Assembly: GCF_014652215.1 (NCBI RefSeq) | Contig: NZ_BMYJ01000009.1 | Location: forward strand, 1 to 63,332 | Source of the DNA: Neogemmobacter tilapiae | GTDB lineage: Bacteria; Pseudomonadota; Alphaproteobacteria; Rhodobacterales; Rhodobacteraceae | Length of the DNA: 63,332 nt | Reading direction: 5' to 3' | In this document: piece after piece, positions 8,442 through 16,855 of the stretch | Position numbering within the stretch: the stretch's first letter is position 1 | Layout: each line of letters starts with the position of its first letter | Translations under genes and position numbers: made by a program | Notes under the pieces: generated by a model | Databases searched by the model: none | What the model saw: the letters and a program-made list of their open reading frames with translations, nothing else | Told to the model about the DNA's origin: nothing

Positions 8442-10382
8442 CTATCTCCTGTCGAGGCCAAGCGATGCGACATCGAGGCGAACCCTTCCGATGTTCGATG
8501 GTACCAGAGCGCACAATATGTTGAGAAGTGCCTTCGGACCCGCCGGGCCTGATCCGAATAGAGACCAGCTGCCGTTTGCAGCGCCGCACACGTCTCCGAC
8601 GCTTATGCCGTAGGGATGGGAGAGCAGGGCGTGATCGTTCCCCGGTCGGGATCCGCTGTCCCCGAAGCAGAGGACCTCGACTCCAACAGGCAGATCGGCC
8701 TTGATCGCGTTGACGACGGAAAGCTTGCTCGAGGCCGCCGGGACAATGTCGTAGCTGTGGCCAGATCCCATGACGCGGACAAGGCCGGCCGCGAACGGCG
8801 CGCAGCCTTCTAAGTCAACTGGGAAGCGGTAGGGATGGCGCAGCTTGTTCATTTCGACAGTGATCTGCACCTCTTGGTGCTTGAATTTGTGGCAGAAAAA
8901 TAGCTCGCTTCGGTCATTGAGAAAGGCCGCGGTCTCGGTGATCGCCGTATTCGCCGGTGCGCGATCCTCGTCTACGTCGACATCCGCCATGCGGATATGC
9001 CCCCCGTTGTAGTAGCCAATCGGGATCGACGAAAGCATATCGGCGGGCAAGACCTTCCTCAATTCTTCCCCCGCCGAACCGCCGCGACCCGTCGCGAACC
9101 CGATCCTGAGCCCGGACCTATACAGTCTGATCAGTTGGTCAATAATCTCCCTGTCCGGCTCGGAGTAGCGCCCGGCGGTCGTCACGATCGTTCCGTCGTA
9201 GTCGAATACCGCACCGCCGATGTCCGCATCAGCCAGCGTCCGCAAGCGCTCCCGACCAATCAGGTCAAGAGGATCGTCATCGGGATCGTGGGAATCAGAT
9301 TTCGAGATGGCCGCGCGTTTGTGCCGAACATGCGGAGGCAGGGCTCGGGCTAAATCGGTTAGCGAGCGGTCATCATAAATCGCGCGCCCAAATTCGCCAA
9401 TGCCCGGCTTCCCGGGGTCGATACCGACCACAGTCCCCATCGCCTCTATGATGCTGAGCCCATCAATCATCGCGAGCGCGTTGTCGAGACGACCGCATGA
9501 CCGCTGGTCGACGACATCCCGGCGAAGCGAAGGTGGAAGGAGATCGCTAATCGCCGCCCAGGTCGCTCGTGTGTCCGTGCCCGTGAGCGCGAGGACAAGC
9601 GTTTCGTCCTGCCGGTGGTGGAGCCAGCCATGGCGACCATGCGCCAGGTTGCGGAAGTCTGTTGTCTGGACATGGCACAGCGAAGCCTCCCAAATTGACG
9701 TGTCGAGAAGGACGGACAGCGGCTTCAAGTGCGGATCGCCGGCAACTACCAAGGTGTCGCTTCGCCGCAGTGACGAGAGGCGGGTAGCCATCGATGCTCG
9801 ATGAGCGGGATCCCGCATCTCTGCGAGCCGGAAAGCGATCGTATCGAGGATGTGGGCGGCACCTCTCGGGTCACGCGATGCCCCGTCGCAGGCTAGGAGC
9901 AGCGCGACGACAGAGGAAACTAGCGAATGGGTTGCCAAGTAGCCGTCTTTCGGGTCGGCGACCGGCACGACATGGACCGTACCACCTCCGCCGGCAACAT
10001 GGCGTGCCGCCGATCCGTCGGTGTTGCGGGTGACGAGATGAACCTTCCTTCCCCCGCGGTCGAAGGCGGCCTGCGAGGCAGCCATGGCGTCCGGATTGTC
10101 GCCGCTGGCGCTGAACAGCCAGATATCAGTCTCGGAGAGGTCATGGTGGTCGGCCACCAGTTCCATTGGTGTCTGAACGGTCGTCGGGCCGAAACCCAGG
10201 GTGTCGCGGCAGCGGGCGAGATATTCGGCCGTAATCGCCGAGCCGCCGGACCCGATTGAGAGGGCATGGCGGCGGACACCGTCCGTGAGCGCCACAGCGA
10301 GCGGCCCTGAGTCGAAAGTTTGGAACAGGTCGAGCGTGGTGGGGAGGGCGTCGAGCTTCGCGGTAAAGACGGGCGTCGTCAT
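8442..10382 (-). CDS. Double-SIS sugar-phosphate isomerase / HAD phosphatase fusion
   Basis: A 646-residue fusion. Residues about 30-350 contain two SIS (sugar isomerase) halves: LSIGSGGSAITAEYLA at 41-56 with SASGDNPDAM at 91-100, then a second half with NLAHGRHGW at 245-253. After a charged linker (KSDSHDPDDD) comes a HAD hydrolase of the Cof type from about 388: nucleophile motif VFDYDGT at 392-398, a FATGRGG motif near 429, and GDSGSRPGND near the C-terminus as the metal-binding motif. It would isomerise or bind a phosphosugar and remove its phosphate. It overlaps the upstream gene by ATGA. The SIS + HAD combination is unusual and suggests sequential steps on one ribose-phosphate-like compound. 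Confidence 0.88.
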   Translation of the reverse strand: MTTPVFTAKLDALPTTLDLFQTFDSGPLAVALTDGVRRHALSIGSGGSAITAEYLARCRDTLGFGPTTVQTPMELVADHHDLSETDIWLFSASGDNPDAMAASQAAFDRGGRKVHLVTRNTDGSAARHVAGGGGTVHVVPVADPKDGYLATHSLVSSVVALLLACDGASRDPRGAAHILDTIAFRLAEMRDPAHRASMATRLSSLRRSDTLVVAGDPHLKPLSVLLDTSIWEASLCHVQTTDFRNLAHGRHGWLHHRQDETLVLALTGTDTRATWAAISDLLPPSLRRDVVDQRSCGRLDNALAMIDGLSIIEAMGTVVGIDPGKPGIGEFGRAIYDDRSLTDLARALPPHVRHKRAAISKSDSHDPDDDPLDLIGRERLRTLADADIGGAVFDYDGTIVTTAGRYSEPDREIIDQLIRLYRSGLRIGFATGRGGSAGEELRKVLPADMLSSIPIGYYNGGHIRMADVDVDEDRAPANTAITETAAFLNDRSELFFCHKFKHQEVQITVEMNKLRHPYRFPVDLEGCAPFAAGLVRVMGSGHSYDIVPAASSKLSVVNAIKADLPVGVEVLCFGDSGSRPGNDHALLSHPYGISVGDVCGAANGSWSLFGSGPAGPKALLNILCALVPSNIGRVRLDVASLGLDRR

Positions 10383-11479
10383 TGAGCTGGTGACGCTTCG
10401 TCGTAGCTCGCGTAGAGCGGGCCGGATAGGATAAGGTGCACGGTCATGTCCGGCGCTTCGTGGGGTCCGATGACCGTATTGTCGAATAGGTAGCTCTCGG
10501 TTTCAAGATATTGCACCGCCATGTCGTGCTCGATCGCGGCCATTAGCGCGCCGGCGGCGAGCACTTTGCTTCCCACCGGAGACAGCACCATTCGTGGTTC
10601 GTAGGTCCCCTTCATCGTCCGGTCTAAGCGGGTCTTCAGGGTTGAAAGGGTCCGGTAGCAGTCGAGTGGGTTCCGTTCCGACGCGTACACGACGTCGCGT
10701 GGATCGACTTGCCACTCATCCACAAGCTCCGTGCGGTATTCGGCGAGGAGATCGTCGGCGCGTCGCGGGTTTCGGGCTGGAAAGGGGAGGAGAGGACAGA
10801 TCTTGTATCGCGATGGGATTGCTGCGCCAATCTGGGTCAGCGCCTGCGCCCTTCCGCTGGCCAGCTGTGGGATCCAGACTTGCGCGAGTCCTTGAGCGCC
10901 TTCTTCAATGGGTGGTGAGAAGCCCTTAACCGATCCCTCCCGGCTCGATGGAATGCTCAATATCCTGTCGTCCATTTCGGGATTCGAGACGATCATCAGA
11001 TGGAAGGCACGATTTGGGACGCTTTCGCAATCCTCGAGCAGCATCCTTGCGGTTGGGAAGCCGACACCTACGGAAAGCGCGCTCAGATCGAGGATCACGT
11101 CGGTAACCTTGTCGGCGACGGGGAGCTCGCTGAGACGCGAGACGATGCGGGAGCCGCTCACAGGCGCACCATCGTCGGCAAAAATGTCGATTCTGATGAC
11201 GATGGAGTCGGGAACGATCTCCTTAAGCGTGGCCTCGTTCTCGTTCGCCTGTTCGATGAGCGCCTGGGACGCGCCCGGACGCTCTTCGCGAACGTAGATT
11301 GCTGAAAGACGGGGTCCGAGCGTTTCGGCCAGCATCTTTGATATACGGCGCGATCGCGGGTCGAACCCCGCCGCGGCCACGAGCAAGACGTGACGCGAAG
11401 GGTCGCCAAAGTAGTCGGAGATGAAGTCGTCGACAGCGTTGTCGAAATTGGTGATGCAGTTCTCCCAATGCTTACGCAT
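10379..11479 (-). CDS. Unrecognised Rossmann-like protein of the PRTase operon
   Basis: A 366-residue protein that I cannot place. The N-terminus has a hydrophobic strand ending in a distinctive motif (VLLVAAAGFDPRSRRI, residues about 31-46), which looks like the first strand and loop of a nucleotide-binding Rossmannoid fold. A second strand-rich part (VTDVILDLSALSVG) and a C-terminal part with VLSPVGSKVLAAGALMA follow. No membrane segments or signal peptide. Overlaps of 8 bases with the ATPase gene upstream and 4 bases (ATGA) with the SIS-HAD gene downstream tie it to the system. A transferase, or a sensor using the same nucleotide as its partners, would fit, but this is a guess. Confidence 0.7.
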   Translation of the reverse strand: MRKHWENCITNFDNAVDDFISDYFGDPSRHVLLVAAAGFDPRSRRISKMLAETLGPRLSAIYVREERPGASQALIEQANENEATLKEIVPDSIVIRIDIFADDGAPVSGSRIVSRLSELPVADKVTDVILDLSALSVGVGFPTARMLLEDCESVPNRAFHLMIVSNPEMDDRILSIPSSREGSVKGFSPPIEEGAQGLAQVWIPQLASGRAQALTQIGAAIPSRYKICPLLPFPARNPRRADDLLAEYRTELVDEWQVDPRDVVYASERNPLDCYRTLSTLKTRLDRTMKGTYEPRMVLSPVGSKVLAAGALMAAIEHDMAVQYLETESYLFDNTVIGPHEAPDMTVHLILSGPLYASYDEASPAQ

Positions 11480-13385
11480 CGATTAGCCCCGCAGCTTTGC
11501 GTAGATATTCGATTTTCTGGGGAAGAAAACCTCCCCGATTGAATGTGAGGCCATACACTAGACCGACCGTCCCAGTGAGCTCAATCAGCGCCCACAGCTT
11601 GCCGCCTTGCCCATAGTTCCGTTCGATCGTGATTGCGCCGTGCGCTATGGCGTATTTCAGGACTGAGCCGAGCTCGTCGTCGAACGACATCGCCTCCATT
11701 TCCTCCTCGAGGATGCCAATCGCGTTCGCGCCCGCACCAAGAGGGGCATTGGGTAGCAGTGATTCGGCCCTGCAGTCGACTCCGATGGCGTCGACCATCT
11801 GGCGGACCCGCTGGGCGTGTGGAAAAGCCCATGCGTTCATGATCGCCTTGGCTTTTTCTATCAGAATCGATTGCTGATCCTTGGCGGGCAGTGCCAAGGG
11901 ATTGTTCCGGATCGCCCTAGTTTCGATATTGGCGACGAGTTCCCCCGCGAACTGCAGGAACACTTCCGCGTTCTCATTGCTTGCGTCGCAGATTTCGTCG
12001 ACTCCGTAGTGGAGTGGGCGATTATATTCGTGGTGCAGGTGGATGCGCGCGCCATGCGCGACGTCGGCATCGGCCTTCAGCGGTGATTTGGGATCGGGAT
12101 CGATCTCTTCGAAGAGCGAGGGCGTCGAGCGGGCGACGCGGACGTCGTAGCGATGCAGCAGGATGCGCTTCATTGCAAGCGCGACCTCTGGCCCGCCATC
12201 GTAGGACTTCGTGCGCCTGATGAAGTCGTCGACCAGGTCGTCGATCTCTTTACGGCGTGAGGGGCCGATCCTGAGCCTTTCCTGGTCCTTATCGACTCTG
12301 CTTTCGAGATCCTTCAACTGCCCACTGCTCAGCTTAGGAGGTTCGCTGGGGACAAGTCGGTCGATATCGGTGGCATTGCGGTTCCGAAGACCTTCGACCA
12401 TTGGTAGGTAGCGTTTTGCAATGTCCCGCGCCATGGTCCGGAACTGCTTTTTCGACTGGTCCTTCTTCTCGTCGCCCTGCATGCGGATGTCCACGAAATC
12501 GCGGCCTTGCGCGCGGTTGTGGGTCGGCTGATTTGCAGGGGAACGCATCACCGCACCCGGGCTAAGGGCGTCCAGCCGCATCATCATCCAGCGACCGAAC
12601 TTCATCTCCCGATGGGAAAGCATGCCGAACATGGCTTCCAGCTGCTCGTGATGAAGCGCGTGGACGTCGTCGAGCATGACGAGCGGGCTCATCTCGATCG
12701 TTTCGTCGTTCCAGTCAATGCGGATGCTGCTGATGGCGTCGAAGGGAGCGTAGGGCGCCGTGGCGTCGATTGGCAAACTCTCGAGCTTCGGAGCCCTCAG
12801 CCCGGCGCCGACTTTGTAGATTGCCCGCTGGACGGCGAGCGCGCGCTCCCGGATTCCTACCGCAGAAAGGCCGCCAATCTGCTCGAGATGGGCCTCATGG
12901 TTAGCGCGAGGTATAAATACGATCTCGTCCATTCCGCGCATGCGGTTCGCCGTCAGATTGCGGATCAGACCGAGCATAGCGCGGGCCTGCACCAGCCAGA
13001 AGGCTAGCTTCGTCTTAACAATCGGGTCGTAGGGTAGTTCCCAGAACTCGCGGTATTCAGATTCCATAGGCACTCGGACGGCGGCGACCTTCGGCTTTCC
13101 GTCCTTGAGGAATCCCGCCTGCGCCAGCGCGTCCGCGAGCGTGCGGTTGGTTGGGTTCGACACATCCTTGAGGATCATCTCCACCATGCGGAACTCGGCG
13201 AGCGTGGCAAGCATCGTTTTGCCGCTGCCGGGTGCGCCGATAATGCGCACGGGCACCTCGAACATGTCGTCTTTGTTTCGGGTGGTAGCCAGGAAGGTGG
13301 TCAGAGGGGCCGGACTAACAATTGATAGGAAGGATTCGTCCTGCCGGACGTATTCAGTGGCGCGGCGAAGGAAGGGGTTGGTCAT
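11472..13385 (-). CDS. AAA/ORC-CDC6-like P-loop ATPase
   Basis: A 637-residue ATPase. Walker A GAPGSGKT at 50-57, Walker B LVMLDD at 235-240, and a likely sensor region GRWMMMRLDALSPG about 264-277. The N-terminus (NPFLRRATEYV...FLSIVSP) resembles ORC/CDC6-like ATPases that I recall being paired with phosphoribosyltransferases in conflict systems. The middle has a charged helical stretch (KDLESRVDKDQERLRIGPSR). The C-terminal 100 residues may be a winged helix (LKYAIAHGAITIER, then GKLWALIELTGTVGLVYGLT). It could sense DNA or a replication intermediate and gate the enzymatic partners. Two bases separate it from the PRTase gene, and it overlaps the next gene by 8. Confidence 0.82.
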   Translation of the reverse strand: MTNPFLRRATEYVRQDESFLSIVSPAPLTTFLATTRNKDDMFEVPVRIIGAPGSGKTMLATLAEFRMVEMILKDVSNPTNRTLADALAQAGFLKDGKPKVAAVRVPMESEYREFWELPYDPIVKTKLAFWLVQARAMLGLIRNLTANRMRGMDEIVFIPRANHEAHLEQIGGLSAVGIRERALAVQRAIYKVGAGLRAPKLESLPIDATAPYAPFDAISSIRIDWNDETIEMSPLVMLDDVHALHHEQLEAMFGMLSHREMKFGRWMMMRLDALSPGAVMRSPANQPTHNRAQGRDFVDIRMQGDEKKDQSKKQFRTMARDIAKRYLPMVEGLRNRNATDIDRLVPSEPPKLSSGQLKDLESRVDKDQERLRIGPSRRKEIDDLVDDFIRRTKSYDGGPEVALAMKRILLHRYDVRVARSTPSLFEEIDPDPKSPLKADADVAHGARIHLHHEYNRPLHYGVDEICDASNENAEVFLQFAGELVANIETRAIRNNPLALPAKDQQSILIEKAKAIMNAWAFPHAQRVRQMVDAIGVDCRAESLLPNAPLGAGANAIGILEEEMEAMSFDDELGSVLKYAIAHGAITIERNYGQGGKLWALIELTGTVGLVYGLTFNRGGFLPQKIEYLRKAAGLIDA

Positions 13386-13387
13386 GC

Positions 13388-14551
13388 TCAGCCGTGCCTG
13401 TCGCGACGGAAGAAGAGCGGCTGCATTGCACTTCCCAGCTTGCCTTTAGTCTCCGCCCACAGGAGCGGTATGGCATTGTTCGGGGTGTTGTGCTCAAGAA
13501 CGACCGGTAGTGCGCAGTCTGCGTAGCCATATTTCATGTCGGTTTGGCCCGCCTCTTTGCAGTGCTTCTCTAGCCGCCTAAACAGGTCATCGTCGTAATA
13601 GCGGTGACATAGATCGACGATCAGCCCGTCGCTCTGTTGCGTCATCTTTGCGTTCCTGGTCGCCTTGTCAATCGTCGCGACCCTAATGTTATCGGGGAGA
13701 AGCATGCCCTCGGTGATGATCGTCTTTCCGAAGCTCTTGTTTTGGAGTTTCTCATTGGCCTCTGTGACGCGCTCCTCGAGGGCGTCGTGCGCCTGCCTGG
13801 TCGAGATGTAGTGATGGATATGGAGCGCGTATCCATCGGATAGGGGGAAGTCCTCTTTCTGTTTCGCGAGCCGCGCTTTAGCGTCTTGCACGATCTTCTC
13901 GAACTTATAGAGCTTGCCCTTCGGCTCGCCGTCGGGAAACCGAATGAACGTAGTGCCGGACGCTGTGAAGTCGTCGATCAGGTAGACGTCATCGAAGCGG
14001 GCGTCGGGACCCAGATCTTTCTTCAAGTCGACGGCGAGGCTTTTCCACTTCTCGTCGTCGACGTTCATCATTGGAATGACTTGCTCCTGCGACAGGCGGC
14101 CCGCATTCGCGCGGCGGAGCACATCGATGCGGCTGCCATCGCTCAGGCCGACGAAGAGGCAGCGTCGCAGACGTCGCTTGAAGGCCGCAGTACCGTCGGC
14201 CGACTGCCAAACCTGATACGGCTTTATATTTAGCTCAGCGGCGACTGACTGTCGAAGGTAGGGCGTGACAGTTTCGGGGATGAAGGTCTCTATCACCCGT
14301 TGCATCTCGAGCGTTGAGATGTAAATCAGTCGCTCTTTGACAAAGCCGTATGCGGCAGGTCGGTCGGCCTTGTCGAACTGCCGGAGCCAAGAAACTAGAC
14401 TTTCCAAGAAGCGGACACCGGCGCGAAAATCAGAATAGCCATCATATTTCATGGAGGAGATGAGCCGCAGCCACCCATATTCTCTTGTTGCCACTTCATT
14501 GTCCCAATCCATGACATCCGCTACCAAGTTCAGAGCGAGTGTGTTGATCAT
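13388..14551 (-). CDS. Phosphoribosyltransferase-like protein (conflict-system type)
   Basis: A 387-residue protein from ATG 14551. The core PRTase signature, VYLIDDFTASGTT at about 189-201, is the PRPP-binding loop (two acidic residues followed by TASGTT). Around it are an N-terminal helical part (MDWDNEVATREYGWLRLISS) and a C-terminal part of about 180 residues, longer than a housekeeping PRTase. The frame stays open up to 14893, but a good promoter at 14632-14661 lies between the upstream ATG 14656 and 14551, so 14551 is preferred; its ribosome site is weak. It is the first gene of the operon. It would form or break a bond between ribose-5-phosphate and a base or protein; whether it acts biosynthetically or as effector is unknown. 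Confidence 0.82.
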   Translation of the reverse strand: MINTLALNLVADVMDWDNEVATREYGWLRLISSMKYDGYSDFRAGVRFLESLVSWLRQFDKADRPAAYGFVKERLIYISTLEMQRVIETFIPETVTPYLRQSVAAELNIKPYQVWQSADGTAAFKRRLRRCLFVGLSDGSRIDVLRRANAGRLSQEQVIPMMNVDDEKWKSLAVDLKKDLGPDARFDDVYLIDDFTASGTTFIRFPDGEPKGKLYKFEKIVQDAKARLAKQKEDFPLSDGYALHIHHYISTRQAHDALEERVTEANEKLQNKSFGKTIITEGMLLPDNIRVATIDKATRNAKMTQQSDGLIVDLCHRYYDDDLFRRLEKHCKEAGQTDMKYGYADCALPVVLEHNTPNNAIPLLWAETKGKLGSAMQPLFFRRDRHG

Positions 14552-14631
14552 CGTTGGCACGGATTCCCTGGAAACGTGGCTGGGCGACTCAAAATTGGGG
14601 GCCGCAACGCGGGACGGTTGAAATTGTCTAA

Positions 14632-14661
14632 AGTATACGGTGGTCTGCTGGGACATGCCAA
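14632..14661 (-). promoter_or_regulatory. Sigma70-like promoter of the PRTase-ATPase operon
   Basis: On the minus strand TTGGCA (14661-14656) and TATACT (14637-14632) are separated by 18 bases, close to the consensus -35 and -10 boxes. Transcription would start near 14625, giving a leader of about 75 bases before ATG 14551. The upstream ATG at 14656 falls inside the promoter and so is unlikely to be the start. The boxes are seen directly; activity is inferred. Confidence 0.6.
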
Positions 14662-15335
14662 CACATTCGGACCGACGCACGATCTTTTTTACATAGCCAC
14701 ATGTTGATGCGGTTTGTTGCCGTCGGACTTTTGGATGCGACGAGACTGGTACGGCATGTTCGATACAGATAGGCGGCTCCCAAGGGTGCCATATCGAACC
14801 TCGACTCATAATGAGAGGATCGCCATCAAGGTGAACTCGGTGCGTTGTCGCTGACGATGGTAAAAGGAGGTGCAAGCGACCGACGTCAGGCATTCCCGCC
14901 TGTCACGGGACCCATGTTGGGTGATGGCTGCGGCTTCCGCGGTTGTCCGCTTTCCAAGGCATGCTGCAATCGCCATGCCGCAGCGCCATCCGTCCGCTGT
15001 CCCGCCCATCTCGGCATCTAGCCTCCAAGAAACTGGGAGGACGGGGACCGCTCGCCACGGGTCACTGAAATGGGTTCGACCGCAGTCTCAACAGGGGGCC
15101 AGAGCCACCCAAATCTAACTCACGTTCCCGGGCACGAAAACGCGCGCTGTTGCAATGAGTTACAAGCTGAACACTAAATCCGCGCAGTCATCAGCTTTGG
15201 AGAATATCGGCGTGAGAGAACGCGTTTAGGGCAGTTCGGCGCGGAGGAGGTGTTCAGCCCGTCCCGCATAACCCGCGAAAACAACGGAAAAATCCGGACT
15301 CGGCGTTATCGAGAGAAGACTTTCGTGGGGGCAAG
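14662..15335. other. Gene-free region between the operon and tRNA-Ser
   Basis: About 670 bases with no supported gene. A minus-strand frame continues from the PRTase gene to 14893, but it has no ribosome site. The stretch from 14.9 to 15.33 kb has chromosomal-looking GC content and lies just beyond the 3' end of the tRNA, where island attachment sites and integrase scars usually occur. I could not find a second copy of the tRNA 3' end in the window. Confidence 0.4.
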
Positions 15336-15425
15336 TGGCGGATCGATAGGGATTCGAACCCTAGAGACGGTTCCCCGCCTACACACTTTCCAGGCGTGCG
15401 CCTTCGACCACTCGGCCACCGATCC
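15336..15425 (-). tRNA. tRNA-Ser (anticodon GGA), CCA encoded
   Basis: On the minus strand the gene opens with GGATCGG and closes with TCGATCC, a 7-bp acceptor stem, followed by discriminator G and an encoded CCA (15338-15336). The T-arm is TAGGG-TTCGAAT-CCCTA. The anticodon stem is CACGC/GTGTG with loop CTGGAAA, so the anticodon is GGA, reading UCC/UCU serine codons. A long variable arm (AGGCGGGGAACCGTCT region) is typical of class II serine tRNAs. The 3' end faces the accessory island to the left, a common integration geometry. Confidence 0.95.
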
Positions 15426-15492
15426 GTTCGCGCTTCCTAGCCTTGTTCGGCCCCCCTATGCAAGGGGGGCACGAAAGGTTCGCGCGTTGAAA

Positions 15493-15828
15493 TCAGGCGG
15501 GGACGGCGTAAAGCTGACGTGCGGCGGGGCGCGGGGCGTGGACCGGCGCATCGTTGCGCGCCGTGGCGGCGACCGGGCCGGTTTTCATGTTCTTGAGGAT
15601 GCCGGCCAGTTCGGGGGCCATGCCATGTTCGATCAGGCGCATGTTCTTGCAGCTGCGGGCTGCGCTGAACGGTTGCAGCTCGAACGCGACATAGTCGCCG
15701 ATCGCGACGCGGGTGCCTGGATTGGCCCAGGACTGTTCGCCCCCGGCATAGGCCAGTTCACCGCTGTCGTCACACCAGACCACGGCGCGTTCCGTTGTCT
15801 TGCAATGCCAAATGATGACTCCGCGCAT
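15493..15828 (-). CDS. Conserved hypothetical protein
   Basis: A 111-residue protein from ATG 15828, which has a GGAGG site five bases upstream; ATG 15840 lies within that ribosome site and is less likely. The N-terminal 65 residues look like a small beta barrel (GVIIWHCKTTERAVVWCDDS, then WANPGTRVAIGDYVAFELQ). The C-terminus is Pro/Ala rich and probably disordered. I have the impression of a protein family restricted to Rhodobacterales but know no function. It stands alone between the tRNA and the divergent HTH regulator. Confidence 0.65.
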   Translation of the reverse strand: MRGVIIWHCKTTERAVVWCDDSGELAYAGGEQSWANPGTRVAIGDYVAFELQPFSAARSCKNMRLIEHGMAPELAGILKNMKTGPVAATARNDAPVHAPRPAARQLYAVPA

Positions 15829-15966
15829 CGTCACCTCCATACAGGGGCTGCCATCCCGCAGCCGGTACCAACTGAGTCTATCCACAGAATATATGGGTCG
15901 CTGGTGAAGGTGCAGGCGCTGGCCTGATACAAACCCCGTGCATTCATCGGCGTTTTGTGTCAGTGT

Positions 15967-15984
15967 TGACGCTAAGTAGCGTCA
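15967..15984. promoter_or_regulatory. Palindromic operator upstream of HTH regulator
   Basis: TGACGCTA-AG-TAGCGTCA is a perfect inverted repeat with 8-bp arms and a 2-base spacer, centred about 68 bases before the start of the HTH gene at 16043. Its first bases overlap a possible -35 box (TTGACG at 15966-15971). It is a strong candidate binding site for a dimeric regulator, possibly the adjacent HTH protein acting on its own gene. Confidence 0.55.
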
Positions 15985-16042
15985 GGTTTTGCTGGCTGTC
16001 CGCAGCCCAACCTGAATATCCAAATGCGGGAAAGATTGTATC

Positions 16043-16855
16043 TTGAACGGAAGAAGTGGTTCCGCCCCCCCATCCCCGGCTGCCCTGCGGCAGGTTTTGG
16101 GGGACAATCTAAAGATTCTGTGCCGGGACGTGCCCTCGGTCACGAAACTGTGTGTCGATATAGGCGTAAACAGGACGCAATTCAACCGTTACTTGTCGGG
16201 TGAGGCGTTTCCTCGCCCAGACGTGCTGTACCGGATCTGCGCAAGGTTCGGGGTTGATGCGAACATTCTGCTGGAGCCGTTGCAGCCGCGGGAACAAGAC
16301 CCGATGGAGCAGACGACGGATGAGATCTACCGCGAGGTGATGTCGCTGAACCGCAGGCCGTTTGACCACTATCTGATGCCCGACGCGATGTACCGCTATT
16401 GGCGGATGTCGTTCCAGCGGCCGGGTTCGGTTTATTGCAGCATGGCGCAGGTCTATACGCGGGGGCAGACGAAACTGTGGAAGGCATTGGATGTGTTCCA
16501 GCAGCCCTATCGGCCGGGAACAAAGCGCTATGCGCGGACGAACCGTTTCCGGGGGGTTTTGATCCAGCATTTCGATGGGGTGTCGCTGATCTGTGCGACG
16601 TCGATTGAAAGCACGTTCAATCTGACCTTCTTTGAATATGGGCTGGGGGGGCAGACGAAATACTATACCGGGCTGTCCTTTCTGACCCGGCGGCGGACGA
16701 TGGACAGCAACCGGCTGAGCGTGACGGTGATGGAGCGGCTGCCGGATGATCCGGCGCTGTGGCGGGATGTGGCGCGAAAGGCGGGGATCGGGCCTGCCAG
16801 CGCTGTGCCGCCCGAGGTGCTGGATGCTTTGCAGCGGCTGCCGGACCGGATCTGA
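16043..16855 (+). CDS. XRE-type transcriptional regulator with C-terminal sensory-like domain
   Basis: A 270-residue protein from a TTG codon at 16043; the true start may be slightly different because no strong ribosome site is visible. Residues about 13-78 (ALRQVLGDNLKILCRDVPSV, then VNRTQFNRYLSG) form a Cro/C1-type HTH. The remaining 180 residues have no catalytic motif but are aromatic-rich (YRYWRMSFQRPGSVYCSMAQ, FNLTFFEYGL), as in Rhodobacterales regulators with a ligand-binding domain. An 18-bp palindrome upstream suggests autoregulation. It converges tightly with alaX (adjacent stop codons). Confidence 0.78.
   Translation: MNGRSGSAPPSPAALRQVLGDNLKILCRDVPSVTKLCVDIGVNRTQFNRYLSGEAFPRPDVLYRICARFGVDANILLEPLQPREQDPMEQTTDEIYREVMSLNRRPFDHYLMPDAMYRYWRMSFQRPGSVYCSMAQVYTRGQTKLWKALDVFQQPYRPGTKRYARTNRFRGVLIQHFDGVSLICATSIESTFNLTFFEYGLGGQTKYYTGLSFLTRRRTMDSNRLSVTVMERLPDDPALWRDVARKAGIGPASAVPPEVLDALQRLPDRI

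Noticed and set aside
14551-14893. PRTase gene starting further upstream (14893 or 14656)
   Set aside because: Neither start has a ribosome site, the added residues look non-coding, and a promoter overlaps the 14656 codon.
14894-15335. Attachment-site duplicate of the tRNA-Ser 3' end
   Set aside because: No second copy of the T-arm/acceptor sequence is visible here or near the recombinase gene.
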